Positions 26,751 to 35,320 of a DNA stretch of 64,000 nt are shown here, in pieces (within the stretch, counting starts at the first letter, position 1; every line of letters starts with the position of its first letter). Source of the DNA: Caulobacter segnis ATCC 21756 (GTDB lineage: Bacteria; Pseudomonadota; Alphaproteobacteria; Caulobacterales; Caulobacteraceae); NCBI RefSeq assembly GCF_000092285.1, contig NC_014100.1, positions 3,968,001 to 4,032,000 of the forward strand, read 5' to 3'. The position numbers and the translations under genes are program-made. The notes under the pieces were generated by a model. The model was not told where the DNA came from, did no database searches, and worked only from the letters and a program-made list of their open reading frames with translations.

Positions 26751-29234
26751 ATGCGAAGGACCACCGCCGCGGCGCTGTACATGGCCGCGTGCTCGATGCT
26801 GGCGATCACCGCCGCCCAGGCCCAGACGCCGCGCGTCAGCCCGGACCAGACGCTGGAAGCCCCCGGCCTCAGCGTGATCGTCGAGCAGAACCACTTCAGC
26901 CCGATCTTCTTCGACGAGAAGAACGCCGGCATCCAGATCGTCCTGCATGGCGAGCGGATCGCCACCGACGGCGAGGTCCGGCTCAACCCGACGCCCGAGC
27001 AATGGGACCCGGTGCCGATGTTCGGCGAGCGGACCCTGGGCGACGGCGGCCAGATCGTGGTGCGCTCCAGCTATCCCAAGGAGAAGCTGAACTACCGCGT
27101 GAAGGTGACCCCCGAGGACGGCGGCTTCCGCGTCGCGGTGGATCTGGACGCGCCCCTGCCGCCGGAGCTGGTCGGCAAGGCCGGCTTCAACCTCGACTTC
27201 CTGCCGACCGCCTATTTCGGCAAGACCTATCTGATGGGCGACAAGCCCGGCCTGTTCCCGCGCAATCCGAACGGCCCGATGGCGACGGATGGCTCCGGCG
27301 ATCCGCTGCCGATGGCGGCGGGCGCGAACAGCGTGACCCTGTCGCCGGAAGACCCGACCACCCGCGTCACCATCACCGCCAACGCGCCGCTGGCGATCTA
27401 TGACGCCCGAAACCGCGCCCAGAACGGCTGGTTCGTGGTGCGCTCGATGATCGCCGCTGGCGCCAAGGACGACGCCGTCGTCTGGCACGTGCGGCCCAAC
27501 ATGATCCCCGGCTGGACCCGCGCCCCGGTCGTGTCGTTCAACCAGGCGGGCTACACGCCAGGACGGAGCAAGGTCGCGCTGATCGAGCTGGACCCGGCGT
27601 TCAAGGCGCCGGCCGAGGCGACCCTGGTCAAGCTGACCGACAAGGGCGAGAAGCCGGTGTTCAAGGCGGCCGTCCAGTCGCGCGGCAAGTGGCTGCGCCA
27701 CAACTACGCCGCCTTCGACTTCTCCAGCGTGCGCGAGCCCGGGATCTACGCGATCTCTTACGCGGGCCAGACGACCAACCCCTTCCCGATCGCGGCCGAC
27801 GCCTATGCGCGGATCTGGCAGCCCTCGCTCGACACCTATCTGCCCGTACAGATGGACCACATGACGGTGCGCGAGCAGTACCGGGTGTGGCAGCGCGCCT
27901 CGCATCTGGACGACGCGGTGCAGGCCCCGCCCAACATCGTCCACTTCGACGGCTATCGCATGGGTCCCAATCTCGACTCTCCGTTCAAGCCGGGCGAGCA
28001 CATCCCGGGCCTGGCGGTCGGCGGCTTCCAGGACGCCGGCGACTACGACATCCAGACGCCGCAGAACGCCCAGGTCGTGCGCGACCTCGTTTGGGCGCGC
28101 GAGCTGTTCGGGCTGGACTGGGACGAGACCAGCGTCGACGAGAAGGCCCGCGAGGTCGAGATCCGCAAGCCGGACGGCGTTCCCGACGCCCTGCAGCAGG
28201 TCCGCCACGGCGTCCTGCAGCTGCTGGCCCAGTACAAGGTCTTCGGCCACTCGATCGTCGGCATCGTCGATCCGAAGCTGCGCCAGTACGTCCACCTGGG
28301 CGACGCCGGCTCGCAGACCGACGGCAAGATCCACGATCCGGCGCTCGGGCCAAACGAGGTCAAGGGCGACCGCTCGGGCGCGACCGACGACCGTTGGGCG
28401 TTCACCACCGCCTACCCGGCCAACGACCTGATGGTGGCCGGCAGCCTAGCGGCCGCCAGCCGCGCCTTGAAGGACTCCGATCCGGCGATGTCGGCCGAGG
28501 CGCTCGCGGCCGCCAAGGCCCTGTGGTCGGCGCGCGAGGGCCAGACCGGCAACAGCAGCGACGGGCGCGACGACAGCGGGCCCATGGCGCGGTTCCTCGA
28601 CCTGGCCAAGGTCGCCGCGACGGTCGAGCTGGTCATCACCACCAACGGCGATCCGGTCTATACGAAGCGACTGAGCGCCCTGCCCCCCGCGATCGAAGCC
28701 AACTTCGACCGTGTCAGCGGCCCCGCCGTGCGCGCGATCCCCTACATGGACGCGGCCTACAAGGCGCGGATCCGGACCCTGGTGGCCGGCGTCAAGCCGA
28801 AGATCGACAAGGAGCTGGCGGGCAATCCGTTCGGCGTGCCGATCAGCATGGGGTCGTGGGCGGGCTCGGGCGAAGTCGCCGGCTTCGGCGCCAACATGTA
28901 CCTGATGCACAAGGCGTTCCCGGACCTGATCGGGCCGGAACACACGCTGCACGCGCTGGACTACATGCTGGGCCGCCATCCGGCGAACAACCTGTCGCTG
29001 GTCTCGACCGTCGGCACGCGCTCGAAGCTGAACGGCTACGGCCATAACCGCGCCGACTACGGCTTCATCCCCGGCGGCATGGCGCCCGGCGTGCTGGTCA
29101 TCAAGCCGGACTTCCCGGAGATGATCACCGACTGGCCGTTCCTGTGGTTCGAGAGCGAATACACGGTGGGCAGCGCCACGGCCTATATCCTGGCCGCCAA
29201 GGCCGCGATCGCGGCCACCGAGGACAAGCGCTAG
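26751..29234 (+). CDS. Glycoside hydrolase family 9 (cellulase/glucanase-like), secreted
   Basis: The 827-residue protein has a Sec signal peptide (MRRTTAAALYMAACSMLA, cleavage after AQA). An N-terminal beta-sandwich follows, including the cellulase Ig-like segment VVSFNQAGYTPGRSKVALI. A large (alpha/alpha)6 catalytic domain completes it: DAGDYD near residue 430 supplies the catalytic base region, and a Glu near 800 (FLWFESEY) is the likely acid. GH9 enzymes cleave beta-1,4-glucans or oligosaccharides; a periplasmic exo-acting role fits the Ig-GH9 layout. It lies between ethylmalonyl-CoA genes but has its own sugar-type operator, so its presence there is probably incidental. Confidence 0.92.
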   Translation: MRRTTAAALYMAACSMLAITAAQAQTPRVSPDQTLEAPGLSVIVEQNHFSPIFFDEKNAGIQIVLHGERIATDGEVRLNPTPEQWDPVPMFGERTLGDGGQIVVRSSYPKEKLNYRVKVTPEDGGFRVAVDLDAPLPPELVGKAGFNLDFLPTAYFGKTYLMGDKPGLFPRNPNGPMATDGSGDPLPMAAGANSVTLSPEDPTTRVTITANAPLAIYDARNRAQNGWFVVRSMIAAGAKDDAVVWHVRPNMIPGWTRAPVVSFNQAGYTPGRSKVALIELDPAFKAPAEATLVKLTDKGEKPVFKAAVQSRGKWLRHNYAAFDFSSVREPGIYAISYAGQTTNPFPIAADAYARIWQPSLDTYLPVQMDHMTVREQYRVWQRASHLDDAVQAPPNIVHFDGYRMGPNLDSPFKPGEHIPGLAVGGFQDAGDYDIQTPQNAQVVRDLVWARELFGLDWDETSVDEKAREVEIRKPDGVPDALQQVRHGVLQLLAQYKVFGHSIVGIVDPKLRQYVHLGDAGSQTDGKIHDPALGPNEVKGDRSGATDDRWAFTTAYPANDLMVAGSLAAASRALKDSDPAMSAEALAAAKALWSAREGQTGNSSDGRDDSGPMARFLDLAKVAATVELVITTNGDPVYTKRLSALPPAIEANFDRVSGPAVRAIPYMDAAYKARIRTLVAGVKPKIDKELAGNPFGVPISMGSWAGSGEVAGFGANMYLMHKAFPDLIGPEHTLHALDYMLGRHPANNLSLVSTVGTRSKLNGYGHNRADYGFIPGGMAPGVLVIKPDFPEMITDWPFLWFESEYTVGSATAYILAAKAAIAATEDKR

Positions 29235-29280
29235 CGGGAAGACCAGGTCGCCACGGGCACCGCCGTGGCGACCGCCCCCG

Positions 29281-30012
29281 TCAACGCCCCTCGAACACCG
29301 CCGCGCGCTTGCCGATGAAGGCCGCGCGGGCCTCGGCGTGATCGGCGCTGGCGGCCAGCGCCGGGATTTCGGCGACGGTCTTCGACACGCCCGACGCCAC
29401 CCGCTTGGTCGCCGCGACGGCCAGCGGTCCCCGCGAGGCGATCGTCCGCGCCATGCCCAAGGCCGCGTCCCGCAGATCCGCCGCCGGGTGGACCTCCGCC
29501 ACCAGCCCGTCCGCCAGCGCCCGCGCCGCGTCGAACGGGGCGCCGGTCAGCAGGTGGACCTTGGCGCGACTCTCGCCGATCAGCTTGACCAGCCGCTCGG
29601 CCGAGGCCGTCAGGCCCATCCGGACCGCAGAGCACGCGAGGCTGGCGCGGTCGCTGGCCAGGCGGATGTCGGCGGCCAGCGCCAGCTCCAGCCCGCCGCC
29701 GATGCACCAGCCGTCGATCGCCGCGATCACCGGCTGCGGGCAGGCCGCGATCCGGTCGCACATCTCAAGGAAGTTCAGGATCGCCGCCGTCTGGGCCGCG
29801 ACGTCGCGGGTCAGGGACTCGGCGAGATCATCGCCGGTGCAGAAGGCGCCGTTGCGGCCCGTCAGCACCACCGCCCGCACCACCGGATCGGCCTCGATCG
29901 CGGCGAAGGCGTCGAGCAGCCGCGCGCGCTCGGACAGGGCCAGGACATTGGCGGGGGCGACGTCGAGCTCGACGAGCGCGATCGAAGGGTCGGGATGGGA
30001 CAGATGGATCAT
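29281..30012 (-). CDS. Enoyl-CoA hydratase/isomerase family protein
   Basis: A 243-residue crotonase-fold protein with the oxyanion-hole region GAFCTGDDL and GWCIGGGLELALAADIRLA, the latter keeping the first catalytic Glu. The second Glu usual in hydratases is not seen (ACSAVRMGLTA), so the activity may be isomerase, hydrolase or something else. Start at MIHLSHPDP. It is divergent from ccr, sharing a 259-base intergenic region with two TGC-rich elements, and so may be coregulated. Confidence 0.88.
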   Translation of the reverse strand: MIHLSHPDPSIALVELDVAPANVLALSERARLLDAFAAIEADPVVRAVVLTGRNGAFCTGDDLAESLTRDVAAQTAAILNFLEMCDRIAACPQPVIAAIDGWCIGGGLELALAADIRLASDRASLACSAVRMGLTASAERLVKLIGESRAKVHLLTGAPFDAARALADGLVAEVHPAADLRDAALGMARTIASRGPLAVAATKRVASGVSKTVAEIPALAASADHAEARAAFIGKRAAVFEGR

Positions 30013-30078
30013 CGCCGCGCACCGTGACGCGCCCGGGCGGCCGCCGCAACCTTTCCGCCACGGCGCCCGCGAGACCGA

Positions 30079-30093
30079 TGCTGCGGCGCACAA
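30079..30093. promoter_or_regulatory. TGC-rich element 1 between ech and ccr
   Basis: TGCTGCGGCGCACAA with core TGCGGCGCA (30082-30090), almost identical to the element upstream of etfBA. Confidence 0.45.
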
Positions 30094-30240
30094 GATTCCG
30101 CTTGCCAGTTTCAAACATCTGTCTCAGCGTAGGGGTCTTCCGGGCGGAAAATTGCGCCAGGGAGCCAAAAACGACCCGGAGGGGAGGTGTTTTTCACGCC
30201 TTTACCGCCCGGGCGCGCAGCCGAGTTTGGCCTTCACGCG

Positions 30241-30256
30241 TTGTTGCAGCGCAGAA
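30241..30256. promoter_or_regulatory. TGC-rich element 2, just upstream of ccr
   Basis: Plus strand TTGTTGCAGCGCAGAA, minus strand CTGCGCTGCAACAA, core TGCGCTGCA (30245-30253). It lies 16 bases before the ccr start and would overlap the transcript start or ribosome-binding region, a position suited to repression. Confidence 0.5.
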
Positions 30257-30271
30257 GGAACGGGGAGTGAG

Positions 30272-31546
30272 ATGACGACGCAGACGCTGGCGAAGACCGA
30301 GCTGAAGGACCTGTACGAGATCGGTGAGATCCCGCCGGCCTTCCACGTGCCGAAAACCATGTACGCCTGGAGCATCCGCAAGGAGCGCCACGGCCCGCCG
30401 TCCACGGCCATGCAGGTCGAGGTGGTTCCCACCTGGGAGATCGGCGAGGACGAGGTGCTGGTCCTCGTGATGGCCGCGGGCGTCAACTACAACGGCGTCT
30501 GGGCCGCGCTCGGCGAGCCGATCAGCCCGCTGGACGGCCACAAGCAGCCCTACCACATCGCCGGGTCCGACGCCTCGGGCATCGTCTGGAAGGTCGGCGC
30601 CAAGGTGAAGCGCTGGAAGCTGGGCGACGAGGTCGTCATCCACTGCAATCAGGACGACGGCGACGACGAGGAGTGCAACGGCGGCGACCCGATGTTCTCG
30701 CCCAGCCAGCGGATCTGGGGCTACGAGACGCCGGATGGCAGCTTCGCCCAGTTCTGCCGCGTCCAGTCCCGACAATTGCTGCCGCGTCCCAAGCACCTGA
30801 CCTGGGAAGAGGCCGCCTGCTACACCCTCACCCTCGCCACCGCCTACCGCATGCTGTTCGGCCACAAGCCGCACGAGCTGAAGCCCGGCCAGAACGTGCT
30901 GGTGTGGGGCGCGTCCGGCGGTCTGGGCGTCTTCGCCACCCAGCTGGCCGCCGTCGCCGGCGCCAACGCCATCGGCGTGGTCTCCTCCGAGGACAAGCGC
31001 GAGTTCGTGCTGTCGATGGGCGCCAAGGCGGTGCTGAACCGGGGCGACTTCAACTGCTGGGGCCAGCTGCCCAAGGTCAACGGCCCCGAGTTCAACGACT
31101 ACATGAAGGAAAGCCGCAAGTTCGGTAAGGCCATCTGGCAGCTCACCGGCAATCGCGACGTCGACATGGTGTTCGAGCACCCGGGCGAGCAGACGTTCCC
31201 GGTCTCGGTCTTTCTGGTCAAGCGCGGCGGCATGGTCGTGATCTGCGCCGGCACCAGCGGCTTCAACCTGACCATGGACGCCCGCTTCCTGTGGATGCGC
31301 CAGAAGCGCGTGCAAGGGTCCCACTTCGCCAACCTGATGCAGGCCAGCGCCGCCAACCAGCTGGTCATCGACCGCCGCGTCGACCCGTGCCTGTCGGAAG
31401 TCTTCCCCTGGAACGACATCCCGGCCGCCCACGAGAAGATGCTGGCCAACAAGCACCTGCCCGGCAACATGGCCGTGCTCGTCAGCGCCCAACGCCCGGG
31501 TCTCCGGACCTTCGAGGAGGTGCAGGAGCTGAGCGGCGGGCTGTAG
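30272..31546 (+). CDS. ccrA: Crotonyl-CoA carboxylase/reductase
   Basis: The 424-residue protein belongs to the medium-chain dehydrogenase superfamily, with NADPH-binding segment WGASGGLGVFATQLA. The diagnostic Ccr features are VNYNGVWAALGEP, IWGYETPDGSFAQF and QGSHFANLMQA; the Asn and His in these contribute to CO2 binding as I recall from Ccr structures. It reductively carboxylates crotonyl-CoA to ethylmalonyl-CoA, the committed step of the ethylmalonyl-CoA pathway, which replaces the glyoxylate shunt. The ATG follows GGGGAG. The longer in-frame upstream extension runs through the divergent gene and is spurious. Confidence 0.95.
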   Translation: MTTQTLAKTELKDLYEIGEIPPAFHVPKTMYAWSIRKERHGPPSTAMQVEVVPTWEIGEDEVLVLVMAAGVNYNGVWAALGEPISPLDGHKQPYHIAGSDASGIVWKVGAKVKRWKLGDEVVIHCNQDDGDDEECNGGDPMFSPSQRIWGYETPDGSFAQFCRVQSRQLLPRPKHLTWEEAACYTLTLATAYRMLFGHKPHELKPGQNVLVWGASGGLGVFATQLAAVAGANAIGVVSSEDKREFVLSMGAKAVLNRGDFNCWGQLPKVNGPEFNDYMKESRKFGKAIWQLTGNRDVDMVFEHPGEQTFPVSVFLVKRGGMVVICAGTSGFNLTMDARFLWMRQKRVQGSHFANLMQASAANQLVIDRRVDPCLSEVFPWNDIPAAHEKMLANKHLPGNMAVLVSAQRPGLRTFEEVQELSGGL

Positions 31547-31637
31547 AAGACCGAGCGCGCTAGATTACAAATCTAAAACCCCCATTGCCATCGCCGCGCG
31601 ACGCCTCCAGCATGCCGGCGAGGGCATGGGGGACACT

Positions 31638-32837
31638 ATGGCGAAGGATCGGATCGTCCTGTTGGACGCGCTGCGGGGCCTGGCGATCCTGGGCATCTTC
31701 CTGTGCAACATCCCGCTGGTCTTCGCGCCCGAGATCGTCGCCGAGAGCATACCGTTCTGGCCGCACGGCCAATCCCCGGCCAGCCTGACGGTCTGGTGGG
31801 TCACACAGGTGTTCTTCCAGCAGAAGTTCTACACGCTGTTTGGCCTGCTGTTCGGCGCCTCGATCCTGCTGGTCGGCGGCGAGGGCGGCGACCGCGATCG
31901 CACGGTGATGATCGTCAAGCGCCTGCTGGCGTTGCTGGCGATCGGCCTCTTCCACGGCTTCGTCATCTGGCAGGGTGACGTGCTGTGGACCTACGCCTCG
32001 GTGGGCCTGATCGCCCTTTTGGTGCGGGGCTGGAGCGCGCGCCGCCTGCTGACGGCGGGGATCCTCATCCACCTGGGGATCAACGGCTGGCAGTTCTGGC
32101 GGCAACTCAGCCGCGCCGCGCAGTTCGCCACGCCCTTGCCGCCCCAGGTCGTCGCCCGCGTCACGCGGGAGGCCCAGGCCGAAACCCTCGCCTTCACCGG
32201 CGATTTCACCAGCTCGCTGGCCCGCACCGGCCATAACTATTGGGAGTTCGTCAGCAGTTCGTGGCAACGCGTCCCAACCTGGCCGCTGATCGTGCTGGGT
32301 CTGATCCTGATGGGCATGGGTCTGTTCAAGTCAGGCCTGCTGAAGGGCCAGTCCGCGCCAACCGTCTACAAGGCGCTGGTGGCCGTGGGGCTTTCAGCCC
32401 AGGCGCTGGTGGCGGCGGTCATGACGCTGTTCCTGGTCGTTCCCTCGCACCCCGGCGGCCTGGGCGGCCTGGCCCACTGGATGCAGAGCGTCACCGCGCC
32501 CGTCGTCAGCCTCGGCTATCTGGGCCTGCTGGTCCTGGCGGCGAACGCCAAGGTCTGGCGGACGATCCCCGCCCTTCTGGCGCCGGTCGGCCAGATGGCC
32601 TTCACCAACTACATCTTCGAGTCGCTGGTCATGACGACCCTGGCCTTCGGCGGCCGGGGCCCCGTGCTCTACGGGAAGCTGGACCGCCCGGCCTTGGCCG
32701 CCATCGTCGTCGCCACCTGGGCCTTCCAGATCCTGGCCTCGCGTTGGTGGCTGAAGCGCTTTTCCATGGGCCCGCTGGAATGGGTCTGGCGCCTGGCCTA
32801 TCGCGGCCCGACGCCGTTGCGGCGCAAGGTCGCCTGA
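31638..32837 (+). CDS. DUF418 family multipass membrane protein
   Basis: The roughly 400-residue protein has about nine to ten hydrophobic helices. It begins KDRIVLLDALRGLAILGIFL, the N-terminal signature shared by DUF418/acyltransferase-3-like membrane proteins, and ends with the DUF418 C-terminal part (FTNYIFESLVMTTLAF, GPLEWVWRLAYRG). Function is unknown; a transport or acyl-transfer role is guessed for the family. I prefer the ATG at 31638, four bases after GGGGGA; 31626 is an alternative start. Confidence 0.86.
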   Translation: MAKDRIVLLDALRGLAILGIFLCNIPLVFAPEIVAESIPFWPHGQSPASLTVWWVTQVFFQQKFYTLFGLLFGASILLVGGEGGDRDRTVMIVKRLLALLAIGLFHGFVIWQGDVLWTYASVGLIALLVRGWSARRLLTAGILIHLGINGWQFWRQLSRAAQFATPLPPQVVARVTREAQAETLAFTGDFTSSLARTGHNYWEFVSSSWQRVPTWPLIVLGLILMGMGLFKSGLLKGQSAPTVYKALVAVGLSAQALVAAVMTLFLVVPSHPGGLGGLAHWMQSVTAPVVSLGYLGLLVLAANAKVWRTIPALLAPVGQMAFTNYIFESLVMTTLAFGGRGPVLYGKLDRPALAAIVVATWAFQILASRWWLKRFSMGPLEWVWRLAYRGPTPLRRKVA

Positions 32838-32983
32838 TCGTTCGACGACGCCCTCGCCGGCCGGCCGCGAGGACCGATGGGAAGCGCTTTACCAAATACT
32901 CAACTCCGACTGGCATGATCCGAGCGTCTCGCCCCGCGGGCTCATAGGGGGCGACCTCGGTTGCGCGAGACGGAGGCAAGAAC

Positions 32984-33202
32984 ATGCCTATCTCCATCGA
33001 CAGCCTGGTTTCCATCGTCCAGTCGGGCGGCGGGTTCGAAATCGACGCCAAGAAGTATTCCGCGGCCGTTCTGTTGCCGTTCATCGGCCAGATGAACCAA
33101 GGCGCCGTGCTGCGCGTGCGCAACGCGACCGCCTGGAAGGTCGAAGACGTCATCGCCGTGGCGCGCACCGCGCCTCCCGGAGTCGCCCAGTTCGTGTTCT
33201 AG
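32984..33202 (+). CDS. Small hypothetical protein (72 aa)
   Basis: MPISIDSLVSIVQSGGGFEI continues with KYSAAVLLPFIGQMNQGAVL. A GGAGG ribosome-binding site lies eight bases upstream. No signal peptide or membrane segment. Similar length and mix to small conserved alphaproteobacterial proteins, but I do not recognise the family. Confidence 0.6.
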   Translation: MPISIDSLVSIVQSGGGFEIDAKKYSAAVLLPFIGQMNQGAVLRVRNATAWKVEDVIAVARTAPPGVAQFVF

Positions 33203-33234
33203 GCGCTGGGAGCCAGACAAGGCGGCGTCGAGGC

Positions 33235-33546
33235 CTATAATCGCCCGCGTGAGCCGCCCTTGAGGCGGTCGATGGCGCGGGCGGGGCGAGCCTCGACGTC
33301 GCCTTCCGACGCGCCGAACGGGATCGGCAAGGCCGAGGCGGGCCGCGCGGGCCTTGGCGCGGGGCTCATGGCCGCGATCTTGCGGGCCTGGGCGGCGAAC
33401 TCGCCGCAAGCCTTGGCGCGCTCGCGGGCGCGTTTGATCAGGGCGGGATCGTCGCTGGACGCGATCGTCTCCCAGGCGGCGTCGAGGGCGGCCATCAGCT
33501 TCGCTTGCAGGCGGTCGCACCAGGCTTGGGCTTGGACTTGGGTCAT
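33235..33546 (-). CDS. Hypothetical protein (103 aa), helical
   Basis: From MTQVQAQAWCDRLQAKLMAA the protein is predicted mostly helical for ~60 residues, then proline/alanine-rich and basic at the end (IDRLKGGSRGRL). Start chosen at this ATG because the upstream in-frame part has atypical composition. No characterised family. Convergent with the preceding small gene and divergent from the M20 peptidase gene. Confidence 0.6.
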   Translation of the reverse strand: MTQVQAQAWCDRLQAKLMAALDAAWETIASSDDPALIKRARERAKACGEFAAQARKIAAMSPAPRPARPASALPIPFGASEGDVEARPARAIDRLKGGSRGRL

Positions 33547-33670
33547 GTCCCGAGTTTGAGGCCGCTCCGGACCCCCGTGCGTCGGAAACGTGCGTTTTCC
33601 TTTAATCCATTGATTACGAAGCGCTTTATCCCGAAAAGTACGGGCGTTGAGGCGCTCGCCTCCGCGACCC

Positions 33671-33679
33671 TGTGGATAA
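33671..33679 (-). promoter_or_regulatory. Perfect DnaA-box sequence
   Basis: TTATCCACA on the minus strand matches the strong DnaA consensus exactly. It sits in the 236-base gap before the M20 peptidase gene. A single box could be chance or a DnaA-regulated promoter element. Confidence 0.35.
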
Positions 33680-33782
33680 ATTTTCGCGTTCTCCCAATTG
33701 CCAGAGGTCCCGCCGGGCCGCACAGTCGCTCCAAACCTTTTGGGGGCCGATCTTCGGGGGAAGATCGCGGGGGAGCGTAAAC

Positions 33783-35261
33783 ATGAGCTGGGGTGGCAAG
33801 GTCGCTTTGACGGCCGCGGGCCTGGTGTTGGGGGTGGCCGCCGTGGTCGCCGTCCGCACCGCGACGTTCGAGGCCCCGGCCCAGGCCGATCCGGCCTCGG
33901 TCCGGCTGGCGGCCGCCCGCCCGGTCGACGTGGCCAAGGCCGCCGACCATCTCGCCCAAGCCGTCCGCTTCCAGACCATCAGCCATCAGGACCAGGCCGA
34001 GGACCAGCCGGCCGAGTGGGACAAGCTGCACGCCTGGCTGCAGACGACCTATCCCGAGGCGCACAAGGTCATGACCCGCGAGGTCGTCGCCGACCACACC
34101 CTGGTCTACACTTGGACCGGCTCGAACCCCGCCCTGCCGCCGATCGTGCTGATGGCCCACCAGGACGTGGTGCCGGTGACGCCGGGCAGCGAGGGCCAGT
34201 GGAAGCACGCCCCCTTCGACGGCGTGATCGCTGAGGACGCGGTCTGGGGCCGCGGCGCGATCGACGACAAGGGCTCCCTGGTCACCCTGTTCGAGGCGCT
34301 GGAGGCGGTGGCCGTCGGCGGCTTCAGGCCCCTGCGGACGGTGATCATCGTCAGCGGCCACGACGAGGAGGTGCGCGGCGTCGGCGCGCGGGCGGCGGCG
34401 GCCCTGCTGAAGTCACGCGGGGTGAAGGCCCAGTTCGTGCTGGACGAGGGCATGGCCGTGGTCGCCGACCATCCGGTCACCGGCAAGCCCGCCGCCATCA
34501 TCGGCACGGCCGAGAAGGGCTATGCGACCATGAAGGTCGTCGCGCCCGCGACCGGCGGCCATTCCTCGGCGCCGCCCAAGGACGGCGGCGGAGTCGTGAC
34601 CCTGGCGCGCGCGGTCGAGGCCATCCACGATCACGGCTTCCCGATGAAGTTCCAGGGGCCCGGCGCCGACATGCTGAAGGCCATCGCCCCGCACGCCTCG
34701 CCCGTGGTCAAGGTCTTCGCGGCCAACACCTGGCTGTTCGCGCCGGTGCTGGTGGCGGTCACCGCCAAGACGCCGGCCGGGGCGGCCATGCTGCACACCA
34801 CGATCGCGCCGACCATGCTGAAGGGCTCGCCCAAGGAAAACGTCCTGCCCCAGGACGCCACGGCCTGGATCAACTACCGCATCGCGCCCGGCGACACCTC
34901 GGCCACGGTGATGGCGCGCGCCAAATCAGCGGTCGGCGGTCTGCCGGTCGAGCTGTCCTGGAGCAAGACGCCGGACGAGCCCTCGGCCGTCTCCTCGACC
35001 AGCTCCGAGGCCTGGAAGGTTCTGGCGGGCCTGGCCGGCGACGAGAGCGAGGCCCCCGTGGTCCCGGGCCTGGTCACCGCCGGCACCGACAGTCGCTACA
35101 TGGGCGGCGTGGCCAGCGACGTCTACCGCTTCCAGCCGCTGGTGCTGAAGGTGGACGAAACCAAGATCATCCACGGCACGAACGAGCACCTCAGCCTCGC
35201 CAATGTCGAGCGGATGGTCCGGTTCTATCAGCGCCTGGTCGAGACCGCCGCGTCCCGCTGA
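33783..35261 (+). CDS. M20 family carboxypeptidase-like metallopeptidase
   Basis: A 492-residue protein with an N-terminal signal-anchor (KVALTAAGLVLGVAAVVAV), so it is probably periplasmic or membrane-tethered. M20 zinc ligands are in LMAHQDVVPV, GRGAIDDKGSL, SGHDEEVRG, and the late His in IIHGTNEHLS. The dimerisation domain insertion is present (ATGGHSSAPPKDGG). It resembles carboxypeptidase PM20D1/CPS1-type enzymes that act on peptides or N-acyl amino acids. Start ATG follows GGGGGAG. Confidence 0.9.
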   Translation: MSWGGKVALTAAGLVLGVAAVVAVRTATFEAPAQADPASVRLAAARPVDVAKAADHLAQAVRFQTISHQDQAEDQPAEWDKLHAWLQTTYPEAHKVMTREVVADHTLVYTWTGSNPALPPIVLMAHQDVVPVTPGSEGQWKHAPFDGVIAEDAVWGRGAIDDKGSLVTLFEALEAVAVGGFRPLRTVIIVSGHDEEVRGVGARAAAALLKSRGVKAQFVLDEGMAVVADHPVTGKPAAIIGTAEKGYATMKVVAPATGGHSSAPPKDGGGVVTLARAVEAIHDHGFPMKFQGPGADMLKAIAPHASPVVKVFAANTWLFAPVLVAVTAKTPAGAAMLHTTIAPTMLKGSPKENVLPQDATAWINYRIAPGDTSATVMARAKSAVGGLPVELSWSKTPDEPSAVSSTSSEAWKVLAGLAGDESEAPVVPGLVTAGTDSRYMGGVASDVYRFQPLVLKVDETKIIHGTNEHLSLANVERMVRFYQRLVETAASR

Positions 35262-35320
35262 GCGACACGCCGCAGCACGATTGTCGCATTGCTCCGCCAC
35301 AAGAGCTCCGGAACACGCCG

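Noticed and set aside
29405..30271. In-frame upstream extension of ccr to 713 residues
   Set aside because: It overlaps the divergent enoyl-CoA hydratase gene and has no family similarity; the ATG at 30272 has a clear ribosome-binding site.
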